A stretch of DNA of 64,000 bases, from NCBI RefSeq assembly GCF_017833525.1, contig NZ_JAFICD010000001.1, forward strand, positions 1,364,001-1,428,000, in the 5' to 3' direction. Under the pieces are notes generated by a model. The model was not told where the DNA came from, made no database searches, and worked only from the letters and a program-made list of their open reading frames with translations. This DNA comes from Duganella sp. 1411. GTDB lineage: Bacteria; Pseudomonadota; Gammaproteobacteria; Burkholderiales; Burkholderiaceae_D. A program made the position numbers and the translations under genes. The stretch's first letter is position 1. Every line of letters starts with the position of its first letter. Shown here piece by piece: positions 9,748 to 19,709 of the stretch.

Positions 9748-10908
9748 CTATCTGGAAATTACCTTGAGCACGGCCGCCGCGCTCTCCACCGCGCTGTTGC
9801 GCAGCAGGCTGTGATGCATGTCGCTGAAGCGCTGCACCAGCTTCAGGCGGTGCGGCGCGTCGCTCAGCTGCTTCCACATGGCGTCGGCCAGGCCTTGCGG
9901 GCTGGCGGCGTCCTGCAGCATCTCCGGCACCAGGAACTCGCGCGCCAGGATGTTGGGCAATCCGATCCACGGCTGGTAGCCGAAGTGGCGCAGGATCTGG
10001 TATTCGGCCGCCATCATTTTATACGCGATCACCATCGGCTTCTTGAACAACGCCACCTCCAGCGACGCCGTTCCCGACGCCACCAGCACGGCGTCGGCCG
10101 CCGCGATGGCGGTGTGCGACTGGCCGTCGAGCAGCTGGATTTCCACGTCCCGCAGGCCGGCCCGCGCCACCAGTTCGAGGAAGTACTGGCGCTGGCGCTC
10201 GCCCGCCATCGGCGCGACGAAGCGCAGCGAGCGGTCGCGCTGCTTGAGCAGCCTGGCCGCGCCGATGAAGGCGGCCGTGTTGTACTTGATCTCCGACATG
10301 CGGCTGCCCGGCATGATCGCCACCACGTTGGCGTCCTCGGGCAAGCCCAGCGCGCGGCGCGCGCCCGCCACGTCCGGCACCATCGGTATCAGCTCGGCCA
10401 GCGGATGGCCGACATAGCTGACCGGCACCCTCGCCTGGCGGTAGATCTCCTCCTCGAACGGAAAGACCACCAGCATGTGCGAGACCGCCTTGATGATTTT
10501 CTTGATGCGGCCACCGCGCCAGGCCCAGATCTGCGGCCCGATGTAGTGGATGGTCGGGATGCCGGCGTCCTTGAGCTGCATCTCCAGCCCCAGGTTGAAG
10601 CCCGGGTAGTCGGCGCCGATGAAGGCGGCCGGCCGCTCGGCCAGCAGGCGGTCGCGCAGTTCGTTCTGGATGCGTTTGATTTCGGGGTAGCGCGGGATCA
10701 CGGCCAGCAGGCCGCGCACGGTCAGCTTGTCCATCGGGTAGTGCGATTCGAAGCCCTGCGCGATCATATGCTCGCCGCCGATGCCGTGGAAGCGCGCGTG
10801 CGGCAGATGCGGACGCAGTCCCGATAACAGGCGCGCGGCCAGCACGTCGCCCGAGGGCTCGCCGGCGACGACCGCCAGCGACAGTGGCGGTCGTTCCGGC
10901 TGCGTCAT
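9748..10908 (-). CDS. lpxB: Lipid-A-disaccharide synthase
   Basis: LpxB is a peripheral inner-membrane GT19 glycosyltransferase that joins UDP-2,3-diacylglucosamine and lipid X into the lipid A disaccharide. The 386-residue protein begins near VVAGEPSGDVLAARLL and carries FHGIGG, DYPGFNLGLE, HYIGPQIWAWR, VVFPFEEEIY, YVGHPLAE, IMPGSRMSEI and SGTASLEVAL, all LpxB marks. ATG at 10908 is chosen: it lies one base past the lpxA stop, whereas the in-frame GTG at 10926 would overlap lpxA. It sits between lpxA and rnhB in a tight minus-strand run. Confidence 0.96.
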   Translation of the reverse strand: MTQPERPPLSLAVVAGEPSGDVLAARLLSGLRPHLPHARFHGIGGEHMIAQGFESHYPMDKLTVRGLLAVIPRYPEIKRIQNELRDRLLAERPAAFIGADYPGFNLGLEMQLKDAGIPTIHYIGPQIWAWRGGRIKKIIKAVSHMLVVFPFEEEIYRQARVPVSYVGHPLAELIPMVPDVAGARRALGLPEDANVVAIMPGSRMSEIKYNTAAFIGAARLLKQRDRSLRFVAPMAGERQRQYFLELVARAGLRDVEIQLLDGQSHTAIAAADAVLVASGTASLEVALFKKPMVIAYKMMAAEYQILRHFGYQPWIGLPNILAREFLVPEMLQDAASPQGLADAMWKQLSDAPHRLKLVQRFSDMHHSLLRNSAVESAAAVLKVISR

Positions 10909-10909
10909 G

Positions 10910-11698
10910 TCAGCGGACGATGCCACGGCTGGCGATGCCGAGGAATTCGCGCATCGAACGAATCTGCTCGGCGGCGGCCGGCGTGGCCTGCTCCTCGGCC
11001 AGCAGCGCGGCCTTGGCCTCTTCCAGGGTCAGGCCGGAGCGGTAAATCATCTTGTAGGCGGTGCGGATGCCGTTGATCTGCTCGCGCGTGAAACCGCGCC
11101 GCTTCAGGCCTTCGATATTGACGCCGTGCGCCTGCGCTGGGTTACCGTTCAACAGCACGAACGGCGGCACGTCCTGCGTCAGCGAGGTGCTCATGCCGAC
11201 GAATGCGTGGGCGCCGATCTTGCAGAACTGGTGGACGTTGGCGAAGCCGCTCATGATCACCCAGTCGCCGATTTCGACGTGGCCGGCCAGCTGCGCGTTG
11301 TTCGAGAAGATCGTGTTGCTGCCGACCTGGCAGTCGTGCGCCAGGTGGACGTAGGCCGAGATCCAGTTGTCGTTGCCCAGCGTGGTGACGCCCTTGTCCT
11401 GCACCGTGCCGGTGTTGAAGGTGCAGAATTCGCGGATCGTGTTGCGGTCGCCGATGCTCAGGCGGGTCGGTTCGCCCGACCACTTCTTGTCCTGCGGCGC
11501 GGCGCCGATCGACGAGAACTGGAAGAACTTGTTGTCGCTGCCGATGGTCGTGTGGCCTTCGATGACCACGTGCGGTCCGACCACGGTGCCCGAGCCGATG
11601 CGCACGTTGGGGCCGATGACCGAATACGGCCCGACTTCGACGCTGCTGTCGAGTTCCGCCTTGGGGTCGACGATGGCGGTGGCGTGAATCTTCGACAT
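10910..11698 (-). CDS. lpxA: Acyl-ACP--UDP-N-acetylglucosamine O-acyltransferase
   Basis: LpxA catalyses the first step of lipid A synthesis: transfer of a 3-hydroxyacyl chain from ACP to the 3-OH of UDP-GlcNAc. At 262 residues it matches the family length. It starts MSKIHATAIVDPKAELDSS and shows the left-handed beta-helix hexapeptide repeats (IGPNVRIGSGTVVGPHV), the catalytic His in YVHLAHDCQVG, the GFANVHQFCKIG stretch, and a helical C-terminus. ATG at 11698 lies two bases beyond the fabZ stop, so translation is likely coupled. The reading frame stays open far upstream, across fabZ, but the protein there is not LpxA-like. Confidence 0.97.
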   Translation of the reverse strand: MSKIHATAIVDPKAELDSSVEVGPYSVIGPNVRIGSGTVVGPHVVIEGHTTIGSDNKFFQFSSIGAAPQDKKWSGEPTRLSIGDRNTIREFCTFNTGTVQDKGVTTLGNDNWISAYVHLAHDCQVGSNTIFSNNAQLAGHVEIGDWVIMSGFANVHQFCKIGAHAFVGMSTSLTQDVPPFVLLNGNPAQAHGVNIEGLKRRGFTREQINGIRTAYKMIYRSGLTLEEAKAALLAEEQATPAAAEQIRSMREFLGIASRGIVR

Positions 11699-11700
11699 GC

Positions 11701-12210
11701 TTACTTCCCCATCGGCTGGCTGGCGTCGCTGGCGCTGCGGATGGTGCACATCAGTTCCGCCTCGAGCGCCAGCTGGCCGTCGACCGTGCCGACCGCCTTG
11801 TACTTCCAGATGCCGCGCGCGTGGCGCAGGATCTCGACGTTCATCACCAGCTGGTCGCCCGGTTCGACCGGACGCTTGAAGCGCGCGTTGTCGATGCCGA
11901 CGAAGTACACCACCGAGTTCTCGTCCGGCTTGACGCCGATCGACAGGAACGACAGGATGGCCGCCGTTTGCGCCATCGCCTCGATCATCAGCACGCCCGG
12001 CATGACCGGCTTGTGCGGAAAGTGGCCGTTGAAGAATTCCTCGTTGACGGTGACGTTCTTGATCGCCGTGATGCGTTGGTTGGCCTCCCAATCCAGCACG
12101 CGGTCGACCAGCAGCATCGGATAACGGTGCGGCAGGTATTGTTTGATCGCGTGAATATCCAGGCACTTCTTGGTGCAGGACGATTCGGTGGTTTCCGGAG
12201 TGGTGGTCAT
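11701..12210 (-). CDS. fabZ: 3-hydroxyacyl-[ACP] dehydratase
   Basis: FabZ dehydrates 3-hydroxyacyl-ACP to trans-2-enoyl-ACP in fatty-acid elongation, competing with LpxA/LpxD for 3-hydroxyacyl-ACP, which explains its place between lpxD and lpxA. The 169-residue hot-dog protein has the family marks [18 protein letters not shown] and the active-site [20 protein letters not shown], with catalytic His and Glu. It carries about 15 extra N-terminal residues compared with the E. coli enzyme ([18 protein letters not shown]). It starts three bases after the lpxD stop. Confidence 0.97.
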   Translation of the reverse strand: MTTTPETTESSCTKKCLDIHAIKQYLPHRYPMLLVDRVLDWEANQRITAIKNVTVNEEFFNGHFPHKPVMPGVLMIEAMAQTAAILSFLSIGVKPDENSVVYFVGIDNARFKRPVEPGDQLVMNVEILRHARGIWKYKAVGTVDGQLALEAELMCTIRSASDASQPMGK

Positions 12211-12213
12211 AAT

Positions 12214-13281
12214 CTATTTCTCTTCTTGATTCGTCAGTGTTTTAATTGTTTTTTCCAGCGCCCGCACCTTGTCGCGCATGGCGGCCAGGTTGCGCACGAT
12301 GACGGCCGACTTTTCCCATTCGGCCGGGCGCGACATCGGGTAGTAGCCGATATAGGTGCCCGGTTCCGTCAGCGAGCGCGGGATCATCGTCGACGGCCCG
12401 ACGTTGACATGGTCGGCGATGGTGATGTGGCCGTTGATCATGGCCGCGCCGCCGAAGGTGCAGTACTTGCCCACCGTGGTGCTGCCGGCCATGCCGACGC
12501 AGCCGGCCATCGCCGTGTGCGCGCCGATATGGCAGTTGTGGGCGATCTGGATCAGGTTGTCGAGCTTGACGCCGTCCTCGATCACCGTGTCGGCCAGCGC
12601 GCCGCGGTCGACCGTGGTGTTGGCACCGATGTCGACGTCGTCGCCGATCATCACGCGCCCGGTCTGCGGGATCTTGATGTAGACGCCCTTCTCGTTGGCG
12701 AAGCCGAAACCGTCGGTGCCGATCACGGCGCCCGAGTGGATGATGCCGCGCGCGCCGATCTGGCAGTAGGCGTGGAAGGTGACGTTGGCGAAGAAGTGCG
12801 TGCCCTCGCCGATCACCGCCTCGCGGCCGATGTAGCAGCCGGCGTCGATGACGGCGTGCTCGCCGATCACCGCGCCCGCCTCCACCACCACCTTGGGCCC
12901 GATGTGGGCGGTGGCGGCGATCTGCGCGCCCTCGCCGATGAAGGCGGTCGGATGCACGCCGGCCGGCGGCACGATCGCCGTCAGCGAGTAGAAATACTGC
13001 GCCGCCTTGGCGAAGTAGACGTACGGGTTGGGGGTGACGATGCGCGCGCCGCTGTAGCCGGCGGCGATGAATTCGTCGTCGGCGGGCGAGACGATCAACG
13101 CCGCCGCCGCCGTCTGCAGCGCCTGGGCGCGCAGTTTGCTGTTGCTCAGAAAGCTGATGTGCGAAACGCCGGCGTCGGTCAATGGCGCGATCCCGGTCAC
13201 TTCCAGGTTCGCGTCACCCATCAACTGCCCGCCGAAGCGTTCGACCAATTCTCCCAGTCGAGTGCCCATCGGGGTATCCAA
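12214..13281 (-). CDS. lpxD: UDP-3-O-(3-hydroxyacyl)glucosamine N-acyltransferase
   Basis: LpxD adds the N-linked 3-hydroxyacyl chain in the third step of lipid A synthesis. The 355-residue protein has an N-terminal uridine-binding domain (RLGELVERFGG, then ISFLSNSK), a long left-handed beta-helix of hexapeptide repeats from about 105 to 320, the IIHSGAVIGTDGFGFA and LIQIAHNCHIG blocks with the catalytic His, and a C-terminal helix (NLAAMRDKVRALEKTIKTL). It lies 11 bases after skp and three before fabZ in the bamA-skp-lpxD-fabZ-lpxA-lpxB run. Confidence 0.97.
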   Translation of the reverse strand: MDTPMGTRLGELVERFGGQLMGDANLEVTGIAPLTDAGVSHISFLSNSKLRAQALQTAAAALIVSPADDEFIAAGYSGARIVTPNPYVYFAKAAQYFYSLTAIVPPAGVHPTAFIGEGAQIAATAHIGPKVVVEAGAVIGEHAVIDAGCYIGREAVIGEGTHFFANVTFHAYCQIGARGIIHSGAVIGTDGFGFANEKGVYIKIPQTGRVMIGDDVDIGANTTVDRGALADTVIEDGVKLDNLIQIAHNCHIGAHTAMAGCVGMAGSTTVGKYCTFGGAAMINGHITIADHVNVGPSTMIPRSLTEPGTYIGYYPMSRPAEWEKSAVIVRNLAAMRDKVRALEKTIKTLTNQEEK

Positions 13282-13292
13282 TCTTGTGTGAT

Positions 13293-13817
13293 TTATTTGT
13301 CTTTATCGAGCGCCGCCAGCACCTTGTCGGTGATGTCGATGCGCGGGCTCGCCCATACCGCGTCCTGCAGCACGATGTCGAAGCCTTCGACATTGGCCAT
13401 CTGGCGGATGATCTTGGTGGCGCGGTCCGAGATGGCCTGGCGCTCCTCGTTGGTGCGCTGGCTCAGGTCCTCGCGGAACTCGCGCTGGCGGCGCTGGTAT
13501 TCCTTGTCAAGCTCGAACACGTCGCGCTGGCGCTTGACGCGGTCGGCCTCGGACAGCGCCGGCGCCTCCTTCTCCAGCTTGTCGGAGGCCGTCTTCAGGC
13601 GCCCGGCCATCTCCTGCATGGCCTTCTCGCGGCTCTTGAACTCCTCTTGCAGCTTCTCGCTGGCCAGCTTGGCCAGCTTCGACTCGTTGTAGATGCGCTC
13701 GGGGCTGAGCCAGGCGATGCGCGAGGCCGAGGTCTGGGCCTGCACCGGCGCCAATGCACTCCAGCCCAGCGCAAGCACGGCGAGATATTTGGTCAGATTA
13801 GCGGATGCAGTCTTCAA
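13293..13817 (-). CDS. skp: Periplasmic chaperone Skp/OmpH
   Basis: Skp is a trimeric periplasmic holdase that carries unfolded outer-membrane proteins to the BAM complex. The 174-residue protein has a signal peptide (cleavage after APVQA, about residue 27), a short beta segment (ASRIAWLSPERIYNES) and a long charged helical arm (about 45-140, rich in K, E, R and Q) that forms the tentacles, then a final beta segment (VEGFDIVLQDAVWASPRIDITD). It is located directly downstream of bamA, the usual position. Confidence 0.93.
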   Translation of the reverse strand: MKTASANLTKYLAVLALGWSALAPVQAQTSASRIAWLSPERIYNESKLAKLASEKLQEEFKSREKAMQEMAGRLKTASDKLEKEAPALSEADRVKRQRDVFELDKEYQRRQREFREDLSQRTNEERQAISDRATKIIRQMANVEGFDIVLQDAVWASPRIDITDKVLAALDKDK

Positions 13818-13872
13818 CTTGTTTCTCCGAGGTAAATATTAATGCCGTACGCTGTTAAAACCGGCAGCCGCA

Positions 13873-16209
13873 TCAGAAGCCGCTGCCCATCTGGAACTGG
13901 AAGCGCTCCAGGCGGTCGCCTTCCTTGGCGTTCAGGGGCTTAGCATAACTCAACTTGAGCGGGCCGACCGGCGAAATCCAGCTAATACCCAGGCCGGCCG
14001 AATAGCGCAGCTGCTGCAGGCGCATCTTCTCGCCTTCCTGGTACACCTGGCCGCCGTCGACGAAGCCGAACCAGCGCAGGCTGCGGTCCTGGCCCGAACC
14101 GGGGAACGGCAGCTGCAGCTCGGCGTTGCCGATCAGGCGCGAGGCGCCGCCCAGCGCGTCGCCGTAGCGCGGATCGACCGCGCCCAGCGAGGAGCTCAGG
14201 TAGCCGCGCACCGAACCGATGCCGCCGCCATAGAAGTTCTTGAACACCGGGTAGGAGCTGTCGCGCAAGCCGCGGCCGTAATCGACCTCGCCCTTCAACG
14301 CCAGGGTCACCTTCGAGAACAGCGGCTTGTACCACTGCTGCTCGTAGACCGCGCGGTAGTACTTCTGCTGGCCGATGATGTCGAGCTCCAGGTTGGCGCG
14401 CTGGTAGCGGCCCACCGTCGGCGTCAGCGCCGAATCGCGGCTGTCGCGCGCCCACGCCATCGTCAGCGGCACGGCGTTGGTCTTGGCGCTGCCGATGCCG
14501 CTCTGGATGCCGGTGATGTCGCGCACATACTGCTGGAAACGGGTCGGCGAGGTGGCGTCGGTGACGATGTTCGAGCGTTCCAGGCCGATGCCGAAGAACA
14601 CCGTGTCGACTTCGGAGAACGGCACGCCGTAGCTCACGCGCCCGCCCTGCTGCTTGATCGTGTAGTACCCGGTGTTGAGCGCCGGCGGTTTCATCGTGCG
14701 CAGATAGATCTCGTACGAGCGCGAGACGCCGTCGTCGGTGTAATACGGGTCGGTCTGCGAGAACGAGATCGTGCGGCTGTACTTGGACGTGTTCAGTTCC
14801 ATGCCGACGGTGGTGCCCGAGCCGGCGAAGTTGGCCTGCTGGATCGCCGCCTGGAAGGTGAACTTCTCGGACTGCGAGAACGCGCCGCCGATCTGGAAGT
14901 TACCGGTCGGCTTTTCGACCACGGTCAGGTTGACGTCGACCTGGTCGGAGGTGCCCTGCGCCTCCGGCGTGTCGACCGTGACGTCCTTGAAGTAGCCCAG
15001 GCGGTCGACGCGGTCGCGCGACAGCTTGATCTTGTTGGCGTCGTACCAGGACGACTCGAACTGGCGGAACTCGCGGCGGATCACCTCGTCGCGCGAGGTG
15101 GTGTTGCCGGCGATGTTCATGTGGCGCACGTAGGCGCGCTTGCCCGGATCGATGAAGAAGGTGAACGCCACCTCGCGCTTGTCGCGGTTGATGTCCGGAT
15201 TGGCGTTGACGTTGGCGAAGGCGTAGCCGAAGGTGCCGAGGCGGTCGGAAATGAGCTTGTTGGTGGCGGTCAGGCGCGCGCCGGAATAGGTCTCGCCGTT
15301 CTTGAGCAGCACCAGCGAACGCAGCTCCTCCTCGCGGCCGAAGGTCTCGCCCTCGAACTTGATGCCGGAGACGGTGTACTTCTCGCCTTCGGTGATGTTG
15401 ATCGTGATGTAGATGTCCTTCTTGTCCGGCGTGATCGACACCTGGGTCGAATCGATGTTCATCTCGATGTAGCCGCGGTCGAGGTAGTAGGACTTGAGCG
15501 ACTCGATGTCGCCGGTCAGCTTGGTCTTGGAGTACTGGTCGGCCTTGGTGTACCAGCTGAACCAGCCGCCGGTGTTGAGGGCCAGCTGGTCCTTCAGTTC
15601 CTTGTCCGAGAAGACCTTGTTGCCGACGATGTTGATCTGCTTGATCTTGGCAATCTCGCCCTCGTCGACCGCGAACGTGATGTTGACGCGGTTACGCTCG
15701 ATCGGCGTGACGGTGGTGACGATCTTGACGCCGTACAGGCCGTGCGACAGGTACTGGCGCTTCAACTCCTGCTCGGCGCGGTCGACCGAGGCCTTGTCGA
15801 AAATCTTGGTCTCGCCGACGCCGATGTCCTTCAACGCCTTGACCAGCGTGTCTTTTTCAAATTCCTTGGTGCCGGTGAACTCCACCTTGGAGATGGCCGG
15901 ACGTTCCTCGACCAGCACCACCAGCACCTGGCCGTCGGCCTCGAGCCGCACGTCCTTGAAAAAACCGGTGGCGTACAGCGCCTTGATGGCGGTGACGCTC
16001 TTGTCGTCGTTGAAGGTCTCGCCCACCCGCACCGGCAGGTAGCTGAACACCGTACCGGCTTCCGTACGCTGTATCCCTTCGACGCGGATGTCCTTGATGA
16101 CGAACGGTTCGATCGCCATGGCCCGGCCGGCGCACAGCGCCAGGACGGCGGCGCCGATCAAGCTGCGGCGTAGGGAAGGTGAAGTAATACGGTCAGAATA
16201 TAATTTCAT
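13873..16209 (-). CDS. bamA: Outer-membrane protein assembly factor BamA
   Basis: BamA is the core of the BAM complex that folds and inserts outer-membrane beta-barrels. The 778-residue protein has a signal peptide (ending CAGRAMA), five POTRA domains (about 35-430; for example FVIKDIRVEGIQRTEAGTVF and YTVSGIKFEG) and a C-terminal 16-strand barrel (about 430-778) with the conserved VRGY motif of the L6 loop (GIGSVRGYLSSSLG). It ends in the aromatic FQMGSGF expected of a barrel terminus. It lies between rseP and skp. Identification is secure. Confidence 0.97.
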   Translation of the reverse strand: MKLYSDRITSPSLRRSLIGAAVLALCAGRAMAIEPFVIKDIRVEGIQRTEAGTVFSYLPVRVGETFNDDKSVTAIKALYATGFFKDVRLEADGQVLVVLVEERPAISKVEFTGTKEFEKDTLVKALKDIGVGETKIFDKASVDRAEQELKRQYLSHGLYGVKIVTTVTPIERNRVNITFAVDEGEIAKIKQINIVGNKVFSDKELKDQLALNTGGWFSWYTKADQYSKTKLTGDIESLKSYYLDRGYIEMNIDSTQVSITPDKKDIYITINITEGEKYTVSGIKFEGETFGREEELRSLVLLKNGETYSGARLTATNKLISDRLGTFGYAFANVNANPDINRDKREVAFTFFIDPGKRAYVRHMNIAGNTTSRDEVIRREFRQFESSWYDANKIKLSRDRVDRLGYFKDVTVDTPEAQGTSDQVDVNLTVVEKPTGNFQIGGAFSQSEKFTFQAAIQQANFAGSGTTVGMELNTSKYSRTISFSQTDPYYTDDGVSRSYEIYLRTMKPPALNTGYYTIKQQGGRVSYGVPFSEVDTVFFGIGLERSNIVTDATSPTRFQQYVRDITGIQSGIGSAKTNAVPLTMAWARDSRDSALTPTVGRYQRANLELDIIGQQKYYRAVYEQQWYKPLFSKVTLALKGEVDYGRGLRDSSYPVFKNFYGGGIGSVRGYLSSSLGAVDPRYGDALGGASRLIGNAELQLPFPGSGQDRSLRWFGFVDGGQVYQEGEKMRLQQLRYSAGLGISWISPVGPLKLSYAKPLNAKEGDRLERFQFQMGSGF

Positions 16210-16243
16210 CGGGGTTATTCAATGGCTAAATCAACGAACTACT

Positions 16244-17683
16244 TTATAAGAGCCGGGCGACGTCGTTAAATACCGCCAACAGCATTAACGTCATCAGCAA
16301 ACCGATGCCGACGCGCTGTGCGATCTCGTTAAAACGCTCCGGCACAGGACGCCCAGTTAAAACTTCCAGCGAATAATACAGCAAATGCCCCCCATCTAGA
16401 ACCGGAATCGGTAGCAAATTCATTACCCCTAAACTGATGCTGATGAAGGCGATAAAGCTCAAATAACTGGCCACGCCCATGCGCGCGGTCTGGCCGGCGT
16501 AGTCGGCGATCGTGATCGGGCCGGTGACGTTCTTGAGCGAGACTTCGCCGACGATCATCTTGCCGATCATCTTCAGCGTCATCGTACAAGTGTCCCAGAC
16601 CCGCGCCAGCGCCTTGCCCAGCGCCGCCGGCGGCGACGAGGGCACGGTGATCATATCCGGCTGCAAAGCGATGGAAGCGCCGATCTTACCGACTGTTACA
16701 GTTCCTTTGCCGCTTTTTGCCTGCTCGGCCTGGGGCGTCATCGCCAAGGTCACCGGCTGGCCGTCGCGCCGCACCGCCACGCTCACCGTCTTGCCGGCGG
16801 AGGCGCGGATCAGGTCGATGAAGGCGATGCCGTCTTCCACCGGCGTGCCGTCGACCGCCAGCAGCAGGTCGTCCTTGCGCAGGCCGGCGCGTTCGGCAGG
16901 GCCGCCGGCGATCACCTGCTGCACCACCGGCGCCGGACGGGCCACGCCCAGGCCGAGCTTGCCGACGATATCGCCGTCGAGGTCGAGCGCGGCCAGCACC
17001 TCGGCCGCCAGCACGACATGCATCCGGCCCTGGCCGGGACGTTCGACCGTGAGGCGCGCTTCCTTCTTGTCGATGGCCGACTGCATCAGGTTCCAGCGCA
17101 GCTCGGACCAGACGCTCACCGGCTGGTCGTTGATGGCGGTGACCAGGTCGCCGCTGCGCAGGCCGGCGCGCCAGGCGGGCGTGGCGATCGGCGTCGACGG
17201 CGCGGAGGACGACGCGGTTGGCGACGCGGTTGGCGACACGGCGCCGGCGGACAACTCGACCACCTCGCTGGCGCGCACACTCACCCGGCTGACCGGTTCC
17301 TCGACGCCGTGCATGTACAACCCGGCGAACAGCACGATCGCGATCAGGAAATTGGCCAGCGGGCCGGCGCCGACGATGGCGATGCGCTTCCAGACGTTCT
17401 GGCGCGTGAACTCGCGCTTCAGCTCTTCCGGCGGCAGGTGGGCCAGGTCGCCCTCGCGCGCGTCGAGCATCTTGACGTAGCCGCCCAGCGGCAACGCCGA
17501 CACGGCCCATTCGGTCTGGTCGGGGCCGAAGCGGCGCGACCACACGATCTTGCCCATGCCGACCGAAAAGCGCAGCACCTTGACGCCGCACCAGCGTGCC
17601 ACCAGGTAGTGGCCCAGCTCATGGAAGACGATCAGCGAGCCAAGGCAGACGACGAACGCCAGGACGGTTTGCAGGAAGTTCAT
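16244..17683 (-). CDS. rseP: RIP metalloprotease RseP (site-2 protease)
   Basis: RseP is an inner-membrane zinc protease that cuts anti-sigma factor RseA inside the membrane, releasing sigma-E in envelope stress. The 479-residue protein has the HELGH zinc motif (residues 21-25) in the first helix, two PDZ domains (about 168-250 and 265-345), and the second metal motif [11 protein letters not shown] near the C-terminus. It is about 30 residues longer than E. coli RseP. Residues 147-167 are a Ser/Ala/Pro/Thr-rich stretch (with [11 protein letters not shown]), encoded by a short tandem duplication, just before PDZ1. The start ATG overlaps the dxr stop (ATGA), and the bamA start follows 35 bases downstream of its stop, matching envelope-stress function. 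Confidence 0.95.
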   Translation of the reverse strand: MNFLQTVLAFVVCLGSLIVFHELGHYLVARWCGVKVLRFSVGMGKIVWSRRFGPDQTEWAVSALPLGGYVKMLDAREGDLAHLPPEELKREFTRQNVWKRIAIVGAGPLANFLIAIVLFAGLYMHGVEEPVSRVSVRASEVVELSAGAVSPTASPTASSSAPSTPIATPAWRAGLRSGDLVTAINDQPVSVWSELRWNLMQSAIDKKEARLTVERPGQGRMHVVLAAEVLAALDLDGDIVGKLGLGVARPAPVVQQVIAGGPAERAGLRKDDLLLAVDGTPVEDGIAFIDLIRASAGKTVSVAVRRDGQPVTLAMTPQAEQAKSGKGTVTVGKIGASIALQPDMITVPSSPPAALGKALARVWDTCTMTLKMIGKMIVGEVSLKNVTGPITIADYAGQTARMGVASYLSFIAFISISLGVMNLLPIPVLDGGHLLYYSLEVLTGRPVPERFNEIAQRVGIGLLMTLMLLAVFNDVARLL

Positions 17684-18861
17684 TTTGCCAGTCCGGCGAT
17701 GAAGTTTTCGGCGGCGCCGCGCGCCAGCGCGTCCTGCGACATGACGGCCTCGATGCTGTCGGCGGCGCCGTGCGGCAGCGCCTCCATCACCCGGGCGATG
17801 ACGCGGTCGATCTGGCGGAAGCCGATCTTCAGGTCGAGGAAGGCTTGCACCGCCACCTCGTTGGCCGCGTTGAGCAGCGCCGGCGCCGTGCCGCCGGCGC
17901 GCAAGGCGTCGAAGGCCAGCGCCAGGCACGGGAAGCGGGCGAAGTCGGGACGCTCGAACTGCAACGTGGCGATCTGCGTCAGGTCCAACTGGGCGACGCC
18001 GGAATCGATGCGCTCCGGGTAGGCCAGCGCGTGGGCGATCGGCGTGCGCATGTCGGGGTTGCCCAGCTGCGCCAGCACCGAGCCGTCGACGTACGACACC
18101 ATCGAGTGGATCACCGACTGCGGATGGATGACGACGTCGATCTGGTCGGCCGGGGCGCCGAACAGCCAGTGCGCCTCGATCACCTCAAGGCCCTTGTTCA
18201 TCATCGTGGCCGAGTCGACCGAGATCTTGCGGCCCATCGACCAGTTGGGGTGCTTGCAGGCCTGCTCCGGCGTGACGGCGTCGAGCGTGTCGACGGCGCG
18301 CGTGAGGAACGGGCCGCCGGACGCGGTGAGCAAAATCTTGGCCACGCCGCTGGCGCCGGGCTGGCGTCCGTACGACGACGGCAGGCACTGGAACACGGCG
18401 TTGTGTTCGCTGTCGATCGGCAGCAGCACGGCGCCGGCGTCGGCGGCGGCGTCGATGAACAGCTGGCCGGACATGACCAGCGCCTCCTTGTTTGCCAGCA
18501 GCACCTTCTTGCCGGCGCGGGCGGCGGCCAGGGTCGGGGCCAGACCGGCGGCGCCGACGATGGCGGCCATGACGCTGTCGACTTCGGGCGCGCTGGCGAT
18601 GGCGCACAGCGCCGCCTCGCCGAATTCGATCTGGGTGGCGACGCCGGCCGCGCGCAGCAGCGCGCCCAGGCGGTCGGCGGCGGCGGCGCTGCCGACCACG
18701 GCGCGCGCCGGACGGAATTGCACGCACTGCGCGGCCAGTTCCTCGACGCGGCTGTGCGCCGACAAGGCGTAGACGGAATAGCGCTCGGGATGGCGGGCGA
18801 GCACGTCCAGCGTGGACACGCCGATCGAACCGGTGGCGCCAAGTATGGTGATGCGTTGCAT
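17680..18861 (-). CDS. dxr: 1-deoxy-D-xylulose 5-phosphate reductoisomerase
   Basis: Dxr converts DXP to 2-C-methyl-D-erythritol 4-phosphate with NADPH, the committed step of the MEP isoprenoid pathway, and so feeds UppS encoded nearby. The 393-residue protein starts [20 protein letters not shown] (NADPH-binding GxTGSIG) and has [12 protein letters not shown], the metal-binding [24 protein letters not shown], the [25 protein letters not shown] active-site region and a conserved C-terminal [14 protein letters not shown] at 18861 is chosen; upstream sequence in this frame belongs to cdsA in another frame. The stop overlaps rseP by four bases. Confidence 0.97.
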   Translation of the reverse strand: MQRITILGATGSIGVSTLDVLARHPERYSVYALSAHSRVEELAAQCVQFRPARAVVGSAAAADRLGALLRAAGVATQIEFGEAALCAIASAPEVDSVMAAIVGAAGLAPTLAAARAGKKVLLANKEALVMSGQLFIDAAADAGAVLLPIDSEHNAVFQCLPSSYGRQPGASGVAKILLTASGGPFLTRAVDTLDAVTPEQACKHPNWSMGRKISVDSATMMNKGLEVIEAHWLFGAPADQIDVVIHPQSVIHSMVSYVDGSVLAQLGNPDMRTPIAHALAYPERIDSGVAQLDLTQIATLQFERPDFARFPCLALAFDALRAGGTAPALLNAANEVAVQAFLDLKIGFRQIDRVIARVMEALPHGAADSIEAVMSQDALARGAAENFIAGLAK

Positions 18862-18872
18862 AGAAATCTCTT

Positions 18873-19709
18873 TCAGAGCCAGGCGGTCAGCAGCGCCGCC
18901 AGCGGCAATACGGGGATCAGCGCGTCGACACGGTCGAGCACGCCGCCATGGCCCGGCAGCAGGTTGCTGCTGTCCTTGATGGCGGCGCGGCGCTTGAGTT
19001 GGGATTCGAACAGGTCGCCGATGACCGAGGCGGCGACGATGACGAGCAGCGCCAGCAAGGCCAGCGCCCAGCCGAAGCGCGCCTGCAGGCGCACGGCGAA
19101 GGTGTCCTGCAGCCACGGCGCCGAGACGGCCGCGACGATGGTCAGCGCGGCGATCGCCAGCACGGCGACGCCGCCGCCGATGGCGCCTTCCCACGATTTG
19201 CCGGGCGAGATGGTCGGCGCCAGCTTGCGCTTGCCGAACGCCTTGCCGGAGAAATAGGCGCCGATGTCGGCGATCCACACCAGCGCCAGCACCGACAGCA
19301 GGTACAGCGGCGATTTCAGGTACAGGCCGACGATGGCGAAGAAGCACGCGAAAATGGCAAAGCTGAAGGTGATGGCCATCGACCAGTTGGCAGCGCCCTT
19401 GAGCGGCGGCAGGCCCAGGCCCAGGGTCGGCGCGTAACGGATCAGCCACAGCAGCGCGGCCACGCCGTACAGCGCGTTCACGGCGCCCGGCTTGGCGCCG
19501 TACATCAGCAACACGAACAGGGCGCAGCTGACCACGCCGGTGACCTTGGCGGCCGTGGCCGACAGGCCGAACAGGCGCGCGCCCTCCCACATGGCGGCGC
19601 CGACGAACAAGGTGACGACCACGGCGAACGCGGGGAAATAATTGAAGAACAGGACCGGCAGCAACACCGCCAGCAAGAGCACCGCGGTAATAATCCGTGT
19701 TTTCAGCAT
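18873..19709 (-). CDS. cdsA: Phosphatidate cytidylyltransferase (CDP-diglyceride synthase)
   Basis: CdsA makes CDP-diacylglycerol from phosphatidic acid and CTP, the branch point of phospholipid synthesis. The 278-residue integral membrane protein begins [21 protein letters not shown] and has about seven or eight hydrophobic helices. The C-terminal signature is present as [37 protein letters not shown] (S-x-x-GD-x-x-ES-x-x-KR, then D-x5-PGHGGxxDR-D). The start overlaps the uppS stop by one base (TAATG), so the two are coupled. Confidence 0.96.
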   Translation of the reverse strand: MLKTRIITAVLLLAVLLPVLFFNYFPAFAVVVTLFVGAAMWEGARLFGLSATAAKVTGVVSCALFVLLMYGAKPGAVNALYGVAALLWLIRYAPTLGLGLPPLKGAANWSMAITFSFAIFACFFAIVGLYLKSPLYLLSVLALVWIADIGAYFSGKAFGKRKLAPTISPGKSWEGAIGGGVAVLAIAALTIVAAVSAPWLQDTFAVRLQARFGWALALLALLVIVAASVIGDLFESQLKRRAAIKDSSNLLPGHGGVLDRVDALIPVLPLAALLTAWL

